Assembly: GCA_030765045.1 (NCBI GenBank)
Contig: CM060965.1
Coordinates: forward strand, 151,743,374 to 151,807,373
Source: Tenodera sinensis
Lineage: Eukaryota > Arthropoda > Insecta > Mantodea > Mantidae
DNA: 64,000 bases
Reading direction: 5' to 3'
Shown here: positions 9,642 through 20,477 of the stretch, piece after piece
How positions within the stretch are numbered: position 1 is the first letter of the stretch
Layout: the number at the start of each line of letters is the position of its first letter
Translations under genes and position numbers: made by a program
Notes under the pieces: generated by a model
Told to the model about the DNA's origin: nothing
Databases searched by the model: none
What the model saw: the letters and a program-made list of their open reading frames with translations, nothing else

Positions 9642-12354
9642 TATCATTAATCTTAAAAAGTTAACCCTCCTTAACTGGAACGCTAACGGTCTCCGTGCCA
9701 AACGCGCATCTTTCGTTGCTTTTCTCACAATACACAATATCGATATTGCCTGCGTCACTGAAACGCATTTTCTACCGAACGAGACCTTCACAGTTCCTGG
9801 CTACAAAATCTATCGCCAGGATCGTGTAGCTGAAACGGCTTCCGGAGGTGTTGCCATCCTCATCAGACGCACGCTTACTCACAGTGCAATCTTTCTACCC
9901 ACTATTCCTGCACTTGAAGTGACAGGCCTTAAACTCTCCACCACGGATGGTACTAATGTCATTATTATCTGTGCTTATAAACCTCCTAATCGCCGGCTTA
10001 ATACTACACATCTCTCGTTACTATTCCCGCCTGACTGCAGCACTCTCCTTTTGGGCGATCTGAATTGCAAACATTCTTCATGGGGGTGTAGGTCTACCAA
10101 TCCCAATGGTCGTCTCCTTTTCAATGTTTTAAATACCAATGGGCTTTCTATTTCCACTCCATCGGATCCCACTTATTATCCTAGCAATCCCATGCACGCT
10201 CCTGATATCCTTGATATTGGTCTTCACAGGAATCTTCCTCTCCCAACTTATGTCACCGCTTTAGCAGAACTTGATTCCGATCATTGCCCTGTTGTGATTA
10301 CCTTTCAACTCTCGCCTACCTTGCTGACTTCCTTTCCTCGCCTCATCACTGGTATTGTGAACTGGGATGCTTTTCAATATCAGTTAGATAATGCCTTAAC
10401 CTCCTCTTATCAACTAGCAACTACTACTGATATTGACGCCGCGGTAGCACATTTCACTGCTACCTTGTGTAACTGTGTACGGCTTTCTACGTCACACTCT
10501 CCATGGCGGAACTCTCCACATTCATTGCCAATATCCATTCTGCGTCTTATTCGGGAGAAAAATGCTATTCGTCGGCGATGGCAACGAGAACGGCAACCTT
10601 GGTTACGTAGACGACTCAACAATTTGATACGTCTTGTAAAGGTTGAACTAGAGCGTCACCGTCTACAAACTTATCAACGCCATGTGGCGACTATATCTCC
10701 ACACGACCACACCTTGTGGGATGCCACCAGCCGGATTCTTCGTGAACCTACTGTGATTCCTGCACTCTCCGATGGGAACAATCTTGTCACGGACGTCGCA
10801 GCAAAGTGTGAAATCTTGGCTGCACATTACGAACAAACTTTTGCTCTTCACACCATATCTCCAAGCGCCGCAGCTATAGAAAATGAACTAGGTGCTCAAC
10901 GTCAACGAGCTACAGTTCAATCACGAATCTCCTTCACTAGTCCTCGGGAACTCTTTCATCTGATTCGCTGCCTTCCTAACAAGAAATCGCCTGGGCACGA
11001 TCTTCTGCCCAACATAGTCTTGAAACATCTCACCAAGAAAGCGCTTGCCTATCTCTCTTCTATACTGAATTTCTGTCTGCAAATTGGCTACTTCCCTTCC
11101 ACGTGGACATTTGCTCATATCATTGTGTTCCACAAACCCAATAAGCCTAAGCATCTGCCAAGCAGCTATCGTCCTATCAGTCTTCTGCCCACATTGGCCA
11201 AACTCTTTGAGAAGGTCATCCATCGTCGTCTAGTGCAGTACCTCACCAATGCTCACATCATTCCCTCGTTTCAATTCGGATTTCGCCCGAAACACTCTAC
11301 TACTCACCAGTTACTGAGGTTAACTCAACACGTTGTCCGCGGCTTCGAGCATCGCCAATATACCCCAGCTCTTTTCCTTGATGTGGCACAGGCGTTTGAT
11401 AAAGTGTGGCATTCTGGCTTGCTACTTAAACTTTATCGCACTGGTCTTCCGGACTATTTGGTACACATTATTACCAGCTTTCTCACCTGTCGCACTTTTG
11501 CAGTACGCATTGGAGGTACTCTTTCCCTTAAGTATTCTATTTCAGCAGGAGTCCCCCAAGGTTCTATACTGGCACCCACGCTCTTTAGTATTTATACCTC
11601 TGATATTCCAGATTTAGCTCCAACCTCAATTGCCCTGTATGCTGACGATACCGTGTTATATTATTCTCACTCTAGACTCCATTCCGCTATCAACACATTA
11701 CAGATCTCTCTTGATCGCCTCACAAATTGGTTTCGCACTTGGTGTATTACCATTAACACTCAGAAAACGGAAGCCAAGATTTTTACTCTACGCCGCTATA
11801 ATTCACCACCGCCTATACGTCTTCTGAATACTCATGTGTCGTGGCTCTCCTCTTCTACACCAGTCAGGTACCTTGGGATATTATTGGACACTCAGCTCAC
11901 GTGGAAGCCTCATATAGACCGCAACATTACCCTGGCATCGGCTCGTCTTTCTAAACTTTCGTCTTTGCTCCACAAACACACCTCACTTGGTTTGGAATCT
12001 TCACTCCTCCTATACAAATCTCTTGTTCGTCCTCTCATTACTTATGCCTGCCAGGTATGGGGGGCTGCCAGTATGTGTCACCTACGGCGTCTACAGGTCG
12101 TCCAGAACCGATTCCTGCGAATCGCCACCAATGCTCCTTGGTTTGTACGCAACCAGCAGCTCCATCACGAACTGGGCCTTCTTCCTCTCCATCATTTCAT
12201 CCGACAGCTCGCCCGACGGTTCTTCTCCAATCTACGCCACGTTCCAGGAGCTGTGACGTACAACATCGGCGTCCGAAGTCGCCGGCCAACACGACTGAAG
12301 CGACGACTTCCACAGGATCTGCTTCTTAGTGATGACACTTCTAGCTCTGACTAA
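9628..12354 (+). CDS. LINE ORF2: apurinic-type endonuclease plus reverse transcriptase
   Basis: The ATG at 9628 is 14 bp upstream of the ORF1 stop. The 908-residue protein starts with an EEP-type endonuclease: LLNWNANGLRAKR near residue 13, TETHF near 43, LGDLNCKHSSW near 146, and DSDHCPVV near 214. RT motifs follow: LDVAQAFDKVWH (about 582-593), AGVPQGSILAP (about 640-650), YADD (about 670-673) and a YLGILLD thumb motif (about 748). The C-terminal region matches the usual Jockey ending, with no RNase H. It nicks target DNA and copies element RNA by target-primed reverse transcription. All catalytic motifs I can check are intact. Confidence 0.95.
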   Translation: MATRDIINLKKLTLLNWNANGLRAKRASFVAFLTIHNIDIACVTETHFLPNETFTVPGYKIYRQDRVAETASGGVAILIRRTLTHSAIFLPTIPALEVTGLKLSTTDGTNVIIICAYKPPNRRLNTTHLSLLFPPDCSTLLLGDLNCKHSSWGCRSTNPNGRLLFNVLNTNGLSISTPSDPTYYPSNPMHAPDILDIGLHRNLPLPTYVTALAELDSDHCPVVITFQLSPTLLTSFPRLITGIVNWDAFQYQLDNALTSSYQLATTTDIDAAVAHFTATLCNCVRLSTSHSPWRNSPHSLPISILRLIREKNAIRRRWQRERQPWLRRRLNNLIRLVKVELERHRLQTYQRHVATISPHDHTLWDATSRILREPTVIPALSDGNNLVTDVAAKCEILAAHYEQTFALHTISPSAAAIENELGAQRQRATVQSRISFTSPRELFHLIRCLPNKKSPGHDLLPNIVLKHLTKKALAYLSSILNFCLQIGYFPSTWTFAHIIVFHKPNKPKHLPSSYRPISLLPTLAKLFEKVIHRRLVQYLTNAHIIPSFQFGFRPKHSTTHQLLRLTQHVVRGFEHRQYTPALFLDVAQAFDKVWHSGLLLKLYRTGLPDYLVHIITSFLTCRTFAVRIGGTLSLKYSISAGVPQGSILAPTLFSIYTSDIPDLAPTSIALYADDTVLYYSHSRLHSAINTLQISLDRLTNWFRTWCITINTQKTEAKIFTLRRYNSPPPIRLLNTHVSWLSSSTPVRYLGILLDTQLTWKPHIDRNITLASARLSKLSSLLHKHTSLGLESSLLLYKSLVRPLITYACQVWGAASMCHLRRLQVVQNRFLRIATNAPWFVRNQQLHHELGLLPLHHFIRQLARRFFSNLRHVPGAVTYNIGVRSRRPTRLKRRLPQDLLLSDDTSSSD

Positions 12355-12546
12355 TCAACTGCTCCACTTCTGCTTTTCTACTATCTTTGTAATGTGTAAA
12401 TTCTCACCATCACAGCCTGTATCACATTTGTATTAGTTCAGAGGGGGCCCACTGCCCTACCTCTACAATGTTACTCTTATGTTACTATGATTTTTATTTT
12501 GGCTCTACCAGATCTGTAGAGCATGTATTTACTGCTGATCGATCTA

Positions 12547-12548
12547 AA

Positions 12549-12583
<35 letters not shown>
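12547..12583 (+). terminator. Polyadenylation signal and A-tail of the LINE
   Basis: AATAAA at 12547-12552, followed after two T residues by 29 consecutive A residues that run into the target duplication. Confidence 0.85.
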
Positions 12584-12585
<2 letters not shown>

Positions 12586-12595
12586 CCTGACCGGG

Positions 12596-14399
12596 AGAAT
12601 TATCAAAGTACATTCAACGACCATATCCTCTGATTACCAATCAGAGGACGTATTACATGCCATGACAGGTCAGCATGTTAGGGGTTAAGATTTTATAGAG
12701 AAATTAGAGAAATGGAGAGGTTGGAAAAATAAAGACTCCCTAGCCCTCAGGAACCCTAATAGCATCGGGGTCGGAAGAGAACAAGAGATGACCAAGGTAA
12801 GGTCAGATAGAAAAGTTACAGTGAGGAGCAAAACAACAGTAAGTGGAAGTAATGTTCTGCTCAGCTTGGGTACCTTGTGGTCGCCATTCACATATCCCCT
12901 AGACGGAGACCTCTGAGTATGAAATTTAATATGTATAACAGCGAACTACATATAAAAAAATGTATAAATACGGTTGTATTGATAAGTTCTAAACTACACT
13001 TTGCTGGGACCTATAAAAATTCACAAATAAGCACAAATTACTCTTTGTCGACAGCCAGGGATTAGAATGAATACTGATCACCTACGCAACTACAGGAAAC
13101 TTGATCCCAACCAGCAAGCGCCTAAATTGTACTGGACAGTAACATTCTAAATGAACGAAGGCCATTGCAGGAAGACCAATTACTTAGAATTGAGTTAGGT
13201 ATAGAATAGGTTCGACTGTATACAGCTTAATAAACATGAACTTTCACTACCATTATGTGCAGACAATTGATCTTTGCCATTTAGATTGTATATTAGATTC
13301 ACAGCTATTTAATATGCATCAGCTACAAAATACAATCACTTTCAGGCATCTTGGATTTGAAAACTAGCATTCAAGATCATTAGGACTGAAATTTTAAGAA
13401 ACAATGCAGGAAACATTTCTTCAAGTTACAATAGTTTGGGAAATGATGACAGGCTTTTATTAAGATGCGTAATGGAAATAGTTTAAAAATGCATATCAAA
13501 TTAACAAATATTGCCAAGAATGATAAACTGAAATTCCACTGTAAGTCATTTAACATGTCAGAAATATGCAAAAAGAAACAGAAAAATGTGGTTATGAAAG
13601 ATACTTACTATATATATAATCAGATATATCAATGCATATCAATGTCGTGTGTTGAATTTTTTCATTGCTAAGATTCTCCATTTCTAAAATGTATAACATT
13701 AAACAATTTAGTTCGATTCATTTGAAATTTTAAGAGAGCACTGGGGTTTTGAGGTTTCAACTTTCTTGCTTAAACATTTACTCAGTATTATTGTTTAATG
13801 ACATTGCAATTAAGCATGTTAACAAAATTAATACTATCATCTTTATGCTGTTATTTGTAAAGAGCTGTACAAAATTGAATTCATTCAAACCGTAAAACAC
13901 ATCGTTTGAAACAATCTTAAAATAAGAGTGTGCCGATAAATGAAAATCCTTGAAGAGATATCTTAAAAATTAGACTGCTATAGTCAGAGTTTTTAATTTT
14001 ATGCTGTTTGAAAAGAATTTAGCGCATATACAGACATTCTTGAACCTTTTTGTGTTCCTCTGCAGTTGATGTAGTATTTGAACATTCCTGATCTTGATGT
14101 TAATCGCAATCTTGTATGGTTTGTTCATTTTAATGTTGGCAAAACTTAACGTTTCAGACACAGTATCTGGGCGACCGAGCTTCTCTCGGCGTTTTTCGCC
14201 TCTGTTTTTGTGAAATCTTGTTTTTTTGGGAGAAGATACTTAGATAAACCTGAAAGGCAAAACATTAACTAAATAAAACTACTTGTCGCAATTGTTAAGA
14301 ATAATGTCCAACATACAAGAGATATAGAAATACATAAAAATATTTCATAAACACCATCATTTCTGCTGAAAAACTTGTACTGCTCAAAGCAGGCCTCCC
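12596..14399. other. Unassigned AT-rich sequence
   Basis: The first bases continue the site interrupted by the LINE and include a hairpin (CCTCTGATT / AATCAGAGG, about 12627-12647). The rest has short frames only and no motif I recognise. Confidence 0.4.
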
Positions 14400-14806
14400 C
14401 CACAGATATCCACCCAGTTTGAGGTTTTAGTCGATCATTTGTTCCATTGTGGAGTTCAGTTCTTTGCTGCTGTGATTGACTCCAGGACGTTAACACGTTG
14501 GCCAAGGTCCTTCATACTTCCGTCGAGTTCTTCCATGGCTTCCTTAACCCCGGCCAGTCGCTCGTTAGTATTCTCCAATAGACCTGTCTTCATATTGGAA
14601 TTCCCGTCTTCATTTTTCCGTTTCGGAGTTTACATTTTCAATTTGGCTTCCATTTTTGTTCCCATATTTTCTATTCCTTAGTTTACATTTTTCCAATTCG
14701 GTTTTCATATTTGTTTCCTCTGCCGCATTCCGGAATTCATTTCATTTCCCATTATGTCCATCTTGGCTAACATTTGTTTCATCAACTGTTCCATATCGTG
14801 CTTTTC
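14400..14806 (-). pseudogene. Retrotransposon gag-like N-terminal coiled-coil remnant
   Basis: Read on the minus strand from about 14797, the sequence encodes a Met/Lys/Glu-rich helix (MEQLMKQMLAKMDIMGNEM) and later LLENTNERLAGVKEAMEELD. This style is seen at the N-terminus of gag-like ORFs in arthropod LTR elements. Stops and frame changes break it. A tRNA-primer-like motif lies just upstream (14807-14824), which fits the start of an LTR-element internal region. Exact family not established. Confidence 0.45.
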
Positions 14807-14824
14807 GTCGCACTCCTGACACCA
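14807..14824 (-). promoter_or_regulatory. Primer-binding-site-like motif (TGGTGTCAGGAGTG)
   Basis: On the minus strand, TGGTGTCAGGAGTGCGAC begins with TGG, the complement of a tRNA CCA end, and precedes the gag-like remnant. Sequences of this type (TGGTGTCAG...) serve as primer sites in several invertebrate gypsy elements. An LTR ending near 14828 is expected but not recognised. Confidence 0.4.
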
Positions 14825-14945
14825 ATTGTGATTACTTTACTTTTTTAACTATTTCTTTATTTTTTATTAAAACACCGGAGCGACACTAAGCAAAAGCAAT
14901 GTTGAAGAATAACAAATACTACAGGAAGAAAAGCTTGTTGATAAA

Positions 14946-16226
14946 GCCATGTGAATGTACTACGCATTTATGTTTGAAACATATAGAAAATTGTATGAAT
15001 TGTTCGTCGAAGCGGGAGTAGTGAAAGAAATGTGATTGTGTTTTACTAAAGAAAAATGGGTAGAAAAACCATGTGAATGTTATACGTTGTACTTATATTT
15101 CAAGTGTTTGGAAAATGTATGGATTGTTTGCAGAAGAGGAAGTAGTATATTAGGTAAAAGAAAAGGGAGTAGAGAAAACCATGTGAATGTAATACATTGC
15201 GTGGTAAAATGGATTGCATAAAAACCTTCGCCATGAAAAAAATTAGACATGTCACTTTTCATGGCGATTGGTCAAACTGTTTTGGAATTTACCCACTTTT
15301 CAACATACGATATGCTTAGGCGTTGGTATGTATGAAGTTGATAAACCATAGGCAATAACATGTGAATTGTTACGTAAAACAAAGGTGAGTGGAGAAAGTA
15401 GTATGAATGTAATACGTGGTATTTGTTTCAAACATATAGCAAATTGTATGAATTATATGTTGAAGGGCGAATAGCGAAAGAAGACTGATTGTGTCTCGTG
15501 CAGGAAGAATTAGTAGAGAAAATCGTGTGAATATAATACGCTGCATTTATATTTTAATCCTAGACTATTATATGAATTGTATGTTGAAGGGCAAACAGAG
15601 GATACATGAATGTGCTACGTAAAAGAAAACCGAGTAGAAAACCATTTGAAAGTAATATATTGTGTAGTAAAATTGTTACCATAAAAACTCTCCATGAAAA
15701 CATTACATATACGTGCCGAATTTCGCGGTGATCGGTTAGGCGGCTTTCGAGATTAACAGTTAGATATATACAAACATTCAAGTTGTATAGATGATTTGAA
15801 TTGTTTGTAGAAGAGTGAGTGGAGAAAGACATGTGAAGGTGTTACCTAAAAGTGATTAGAGAAAACACTGTGAATGTAACATGCAGCATTTCTATATCAA
15901 ACATGCACAAAATTGTATGACATTTCTAGAAGAGTAAGTAGAGAAACAGTTATGAGTGTGTTACCCAAAAGCAAGTAGAGAAAACAGTATGAATATAATA
16001 TGTAGCATTTCTATTTCAAACATACAGAAAATTGCATGACTTCTTTGTAGAAGAGTGAGTAGAGAAAGAGGTGTGAATGTGTTAACTAATAGTGAGAGGA
16101 GAAAACAGTGTGAATGTAATATGCAACATCTCTATTTCAAACATACAGAAAACTGCATGACTTATTTGTAGAAGAGTGAGTAGAGAAAGAGATGTGAATG
16201 TGTTACTTAAAAGTGAGAGGAGAAAA
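14946..16226 (+). repeat. Decayed tandem array, ~120-bp unit with ~454-bp higher-order period
   Basis: Units beginning AGAAGAGTGAGTAGAGAAAG start at 15809, 15928, 16049 and 16170, spaced 119, 121 and 121 bp. Recurring unit phrases include GTGAATGTAATA, TTTCAAACATA and AAATTGTATGA. Leftward units are more diverged. A longer segment with CCATGAAAA recurs at about 15197 and 15651, a ~454-bp period. No coding content is seen. Confidence 0.8.
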
Positions 16227-16326
16227 CCTACCTACCTGCCTGCCTGCGTGCCTGCCTGCCTGCCCGCCTGCCTGCCTGCCTGCCTGCCTACGTGCCTGCC
16301 TGCCTGCGTGCCTGCCTGCCTGCCCG

Positions 16327-16358
<32 letters not shown>

Positions 16359-16468
16359 CGTGCCTGCCTGCCCGCCTGCCTGCACGCCCGCCCGCCCGCC
16401 CGCCCGCCCGCCCGCCCGCCCGCCCGCCGGCCCGCCCGCCCGTCTGCCTGCCTGCCTGCCTGCCTGCC

Positions 16469-16546
<78 letters not shown>
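16227..16546. repeat. Compound microsatellite (CCTG)n-(CCCG)n-(CCTG)n-(AT)n
   Basis: A mostly CCTG tract (16227-16380) passes into CCCG/CGCC units (16381-16442), returns to CCTG, then ATAC and about 33 AT units to 16546. It starts inside the last unit of the ~120-bp array. Confidence 0.95.
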
Positions 16547-16548
<2 letters not shown>

Positions 16549-17860
16549 AGAATTGCTCGTTTAAATATATAAGATAATTGGCTTTATCGTCCGGCCCGGA
16601 TCTCAGATAGGCACCAGTTTTAATGCCATCTATAACAAGCCTAGTACTCATTATAGACCATGTTACTGTTACGAGTATGTAACACGGGAGTTTTAGAATT
16701 GGAAACGCTTGTATATGGTAGACAGCCAGCAGAGTAGGCATATAAACTATCTGGGCCGAACTATAAAACGACCGTCATGTATAATAAATTGTAAAGGATG
16801 TTAGACTCACAGTAAGCATTCAAATCTGTCACATGCTTTAAAGGTTCAGATATAAAAGTAACAGAATTAAAGGATTTGTAGGGTTTAATAACATTAAAAT
16901 ACGTATTTATAAATATTGGCCATCTTCTTACATGGGTATTCTTAACTGTGTCACATAGAGATTATATATTATTGTTCATATATGTTGTTTGCCATAATAA
17001 TTTGCAGCTCCAACTAATGTATTGCATTCACTGACAAAACTATCCTGTTCTTTGGCCTATATTTTATTGTAAGCCAAAGGATATTCCAAAATTAACACGC
17101 CTCCACCTCCCTCCGTTTCATCAATAGAGCCTGGAAGCGGATAGGTAGGTGGAGCATGGCAAACCATACTATAATTTTAGTAATCTGTCAGTTTTGCAAT
17201 TTGTAGCATTTCTGGCAGTCTAACATGAATGCGTATAGGTGCATATATTATTTGAACATATAAGCTAAACACAATCAATTTTTTCGAAGTGCTGAAATCC
17301 TTTCTGCTCTATACATCCGCCGTCCATTTTGTGTCTTCTATTCATAGCTTTCTAATTCCCATTTTCTAAGTCGTTTGTTATCCTGATCTTTTTCTGTTTT
17401 TTGCTGGAATCCAGTCATTCGAACTCAATTTTTGGTAATCTTTTTTCTAGACAAAAGCTTACTACGGCAAAAAGTGTAGCTTAAACATAAAACGTATGTC
17501 AAAGATTCCTCTTCTTAATGTTTATCAAAATGTTTAAAAATACATTTTCTGAATTTTGAAATATTTTATATCATTTAAGCAGTTAGGTACCATTCATTTG
17601 TTTCTGATAGCTATGCAAGGAGTGGAATTTCAAAGCCAGTGCATAGCACCTTACTTTTTAAAGAATTGAAATTACTTCAACCCCTTATATCCCTCTTAAC
17701 GTTTTTACATTTGTTTACTTCGATTATTAATGTACAATAGAAGGAAGAATAAACTTTTGCATGAATAGTTTGCATATAAGTGGGTAGAAAAAGTGCTGTG
17801 AACGCAAAACATCAAAACGTTTTGGATTATGCTGTTCGCACCAGGCGCGCATGCGCCATT
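16547..17860. other. Unassigned sequence
   Basis: AT-rich, no gene or element boundary found. A GCGCGCATGCGCC palindrome sits at about 17845-17858, next to the CA repeat. Confidence 0.4.

Positions 17861-17952
<92 letters not shown>
17861..17952. repeat. (CA)n microsatellite
   Basis: About 45 CA units with one AA interruption near 17876. Confidence 0.95.
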
Positions 17953-17954
<2 letters not shown>

Positions 17955-18600
17955 TTGACATACTTTTTCCTAAACTTGTGTTATTTGGAGTTCCATTGAA
18001 ATCTCAATATCCAGTTATTTATTAGAATGCACTAATTTATCTACCTTGAATCGGCAGCAGCACTGAAATATATATATGGCAAATTCGTTAGCACTTTATG
18101 ATTTTGTATATTTCTAACCTCATTTCACATAGACATAGAAAATATCTGCTTCGCAATTACATTTGAATTGCGAATCAGTGATCCAATTAGTTATGGATAT
18201 CGAAAACTAATTTCTAATAACTAGTTTATCCTTAAATGAATTTAAGTAAAATGCGACAAAAGCCCTTCCCCTGAAAGAAAAAAATCTTATTTTATGCCCA
18301 AAAATCCAATTTCAACTTTCCTTAGAGACATTGGTTTGTATCTTACAGTCCTATATCCATAACCCACTAGGTTTCATTTTATTCGCCATGGACTCCCATT
18401 GCTGTTGGCTCACTTTGCAGTTGTTTCTGCTGATGTTATGAATATTGTTTATCTCTGTAATGGGATCGCATTTTCGCCATGGGTGCACCCTCTTAAGATA
18501 AATGAAATATTCTTAGGGTTACAGTGCTGATGATAGTTTATGATAGCTAATATGTGAATGACAACGAAACTATTGTCTTTATTCCAACCCTCGTTTATGC
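17953..18600. other. Unassigned sequence
   Basis: No gene or repeat structure recognised. Confidence 0.4.
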
Positions 18601-18663
18601 AACAAACAAAGTTAACAGAACTACTTACTTGTTAAATGTGTACACTATTGATATAGTACTCAC

Positions 18664-18919
18664 CAGTTTTAGAAACATGAAGGGGGAAAACACCTAGACA
18701 CTTCCAGGCCATGAAAAGTATATGCAATTGTTGATAGTAGAAATCGCCTGTCTTTGGCTCAGGCAACTGCCTTGGTTCATCCAGAAAAAGTAAATTTGCT
18801 TTTTGTGCAACAGAGTCATTAATCTTGCTGCAGATTGGTGCTGTATTTCGAGGACAAACACTTGAAAACCTTTTAAATTCACGTGCCATGTGGATGTTTG
18901 GCAGGAAAGAGTCAGTCAA
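18664..18919 (-). CDS. Candidate host first exon, possibly chemoreceptor-like
   Basis: A minus-strand frame opens with ATG at 18919 and stays open through a strong 5' splice donor, AAAACTG|GTGAGTACT (intron starts at 18663, phase 1). The ~85-residue product ends in a hydrophobic stretch (LHILFMAWKCLGVFPLHVSK) preceded by a polar segment. A first exon ending near an initial LGVFP-type segment resembles the start of insect gustatory receptors, but this is a resemblance only. No second exon was found in the window to the left. It could also be a chance open frame. Confidence 0.3.
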
Positions 18920-19465
18920 ATAATTTGTTTACTTTAATGAGTTAAATGTATGAGGCACTGTATACAGTTACCAGAAATACGTCACAATCTTCCTTCTATG
19001 AACACTCATAACCTGTTGTAGAGGAACTGTGTTTGCAAACTCAGCTATCGTAAGTCTATCTTCAATACTAACCTCCTATGGGAGCAGATAGCAGCGTGAG
19101 TGAAAGAACATGTTTTATTCCATTCAAGAAAGCAATGTGCTGTAATAACTTGAGTAATTCTCAAGGGACATAAGGGTGTTACTTCATAAAAGAATGAAAA
19201 ACAGGAAGTTCCCTTTGAGATATTATCTATAGAGCGTAATATGCTCGCATTTTAATTATCGGCTGACAGCATTCCATTTGTGAATTAGTAGGTGATGAAG
19301 ATGATAAATGATGGTAACTTCCTGCACAAAGTGTGAATTTAAACTTCTCTTTATTTAATTTGCAGTTTATTTCACAAGATGTACATGAGAATATAAAAAT
19401 GAAAACATAATGAACTTCATAAAAGCTTCATAGAGCTTCAATCAGTTGAAAATTAAGTTAATTGG
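18920..19465. other. Unassigned sequence
   Basis: No gene or repeat structure recognised up to the target duplication of the hAT element. Confidence 0.4.
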
Positions 19466-19473
19466 GCACCGAC

Positions 19474-20250
19474 CAGGGTTGCCAACTCGTACGATAATTA
19501 TGGGGGTATACGATAATTTTAATGTTTGTACATATGGTTGCCAACCCGTAGGATAATTTTAGGGGTGTACGATAATTTCGATACCGGCGAAATATGATTT
19601 TCACTGGTTTGTCACACCAGCGAAATGAAGCTAATTACCAATATCAACAGCACTTTTGCCCTCATAGCCTGTCTCCACCCCTCTAAGGCAACCATTTTAT
19701 ATCCTACTAATCCTTCTACCGTTTATCCTCTTGTTGCCAGTGTTCCCAGATCTGGTAATCTCAATGAAGAAGGCACTGTTCAGAAAATTGATGATCAATA
19801 GAGAAAACTCGGAGTAACTGATATTCCATGTGAAATAAAGAACATGCCTGAACCTGGCAGTTTCTGGAGTGCTGTTAAACATATGTCACCTTGGTGGAAA
19901 TACTGATTTCAAAGAACTGGCGGAGTTTACATTGATCTCGTTGCCCCACCAGAAGATGATAAAGTTTATCTCAACAACAAATTTGTATAATGCTGCAAGG
20001 ATTGAGGAAGATGATGAACTTTCAGATGAATAGCGCGAGAAATATAAGTACCAAAGTTGTAATACTGGTTGAGGTTATCAATCTTGTAAGTGGGTACCAT
20101 AAACATCAATACTATTACATACTCGTAAGTGTTATACTGATATTTTTATTGTTGTAGCGTTTGGTTTATGATGTACGATAATTTTGACTCCAAATCTATA
20201 ATTTTGAGTGGCCGGTACGATAATTTTTCTTCCAAATGTTGGCAACCCTA
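19474..20250 (+). mobile_element. Non-autonomous hAT element, copy A
   Basis: The ends are CAGGGTTGCCAA and TTGGCAACCCTA, flanked by exact 8-bp duplications GCACCGAC (19466-19473 and 20251-20258). Eight-bp duplications and CAGGG ends are hAT signatures. Subterminal copies of TACGATAATT occur near both ends. The 777-bp interior keeps decayed coding sequence matching copy B (24831-25754, opposite orientation) but has lost most of the C-terminal dimerisation region. It can only be moved by transposase supplied elsewhere. Confidence 0.92.
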
Positions 20251-20477
20251 GCACCGACGTTTTTATTAAACAATTATAAATTCGAGATAGTGGTACAATA
20301 AGGCTCAGCAAATACAAAATTACTATTATTCGTTTCCATTGGTGCATTTCATATAGTTTTTAAACTCTGAAAGTACAAACTTGTTACAGAAAACATATCC
20401 GTTATAGATAGGCGTAATGTAAATAACCACATACTCGCTTTGGAAGGTTTAAATATTTCCAGATTTTAAGTGGTGTA

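Larger units (their letters stand above)
7920..12582 (+). mobile_element. Full-length Jockey-type non-LTR retrotransposon, structurally intact
   Basis: This 4.66 kb element has a short 5' UTR (7920-8099), an ORF1 with zinc knuckles, and an ORF2 with endonuclease and reverse transcriptase. A 3' UTR of about 190 bp follows, then AATAAA (12547-12552) and a run of 29 A residues. Exact 13-bp direct repeats flank it (7907-7919 and 12583-12595). The two ORFs overlap by 14 bp and neither contains a stop or frameshift. The long A-tail, exact target duplication and open ORFs indicate a recent insertion that could still be active. Confidence 0.93.

Noticed and set aside
14946..16226. CRISPR-like repeat array
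   Set aside because: Units are adjacent without unique spacers, periodicity is ~120 bp, and the context is eukaryotic.
16176..16741. Cys/Leu/Pro- and Ala/Gly/Gln-rich frames on both strands
   Set aside because: Translation of CCTG/CCCG and AT microsatellites.
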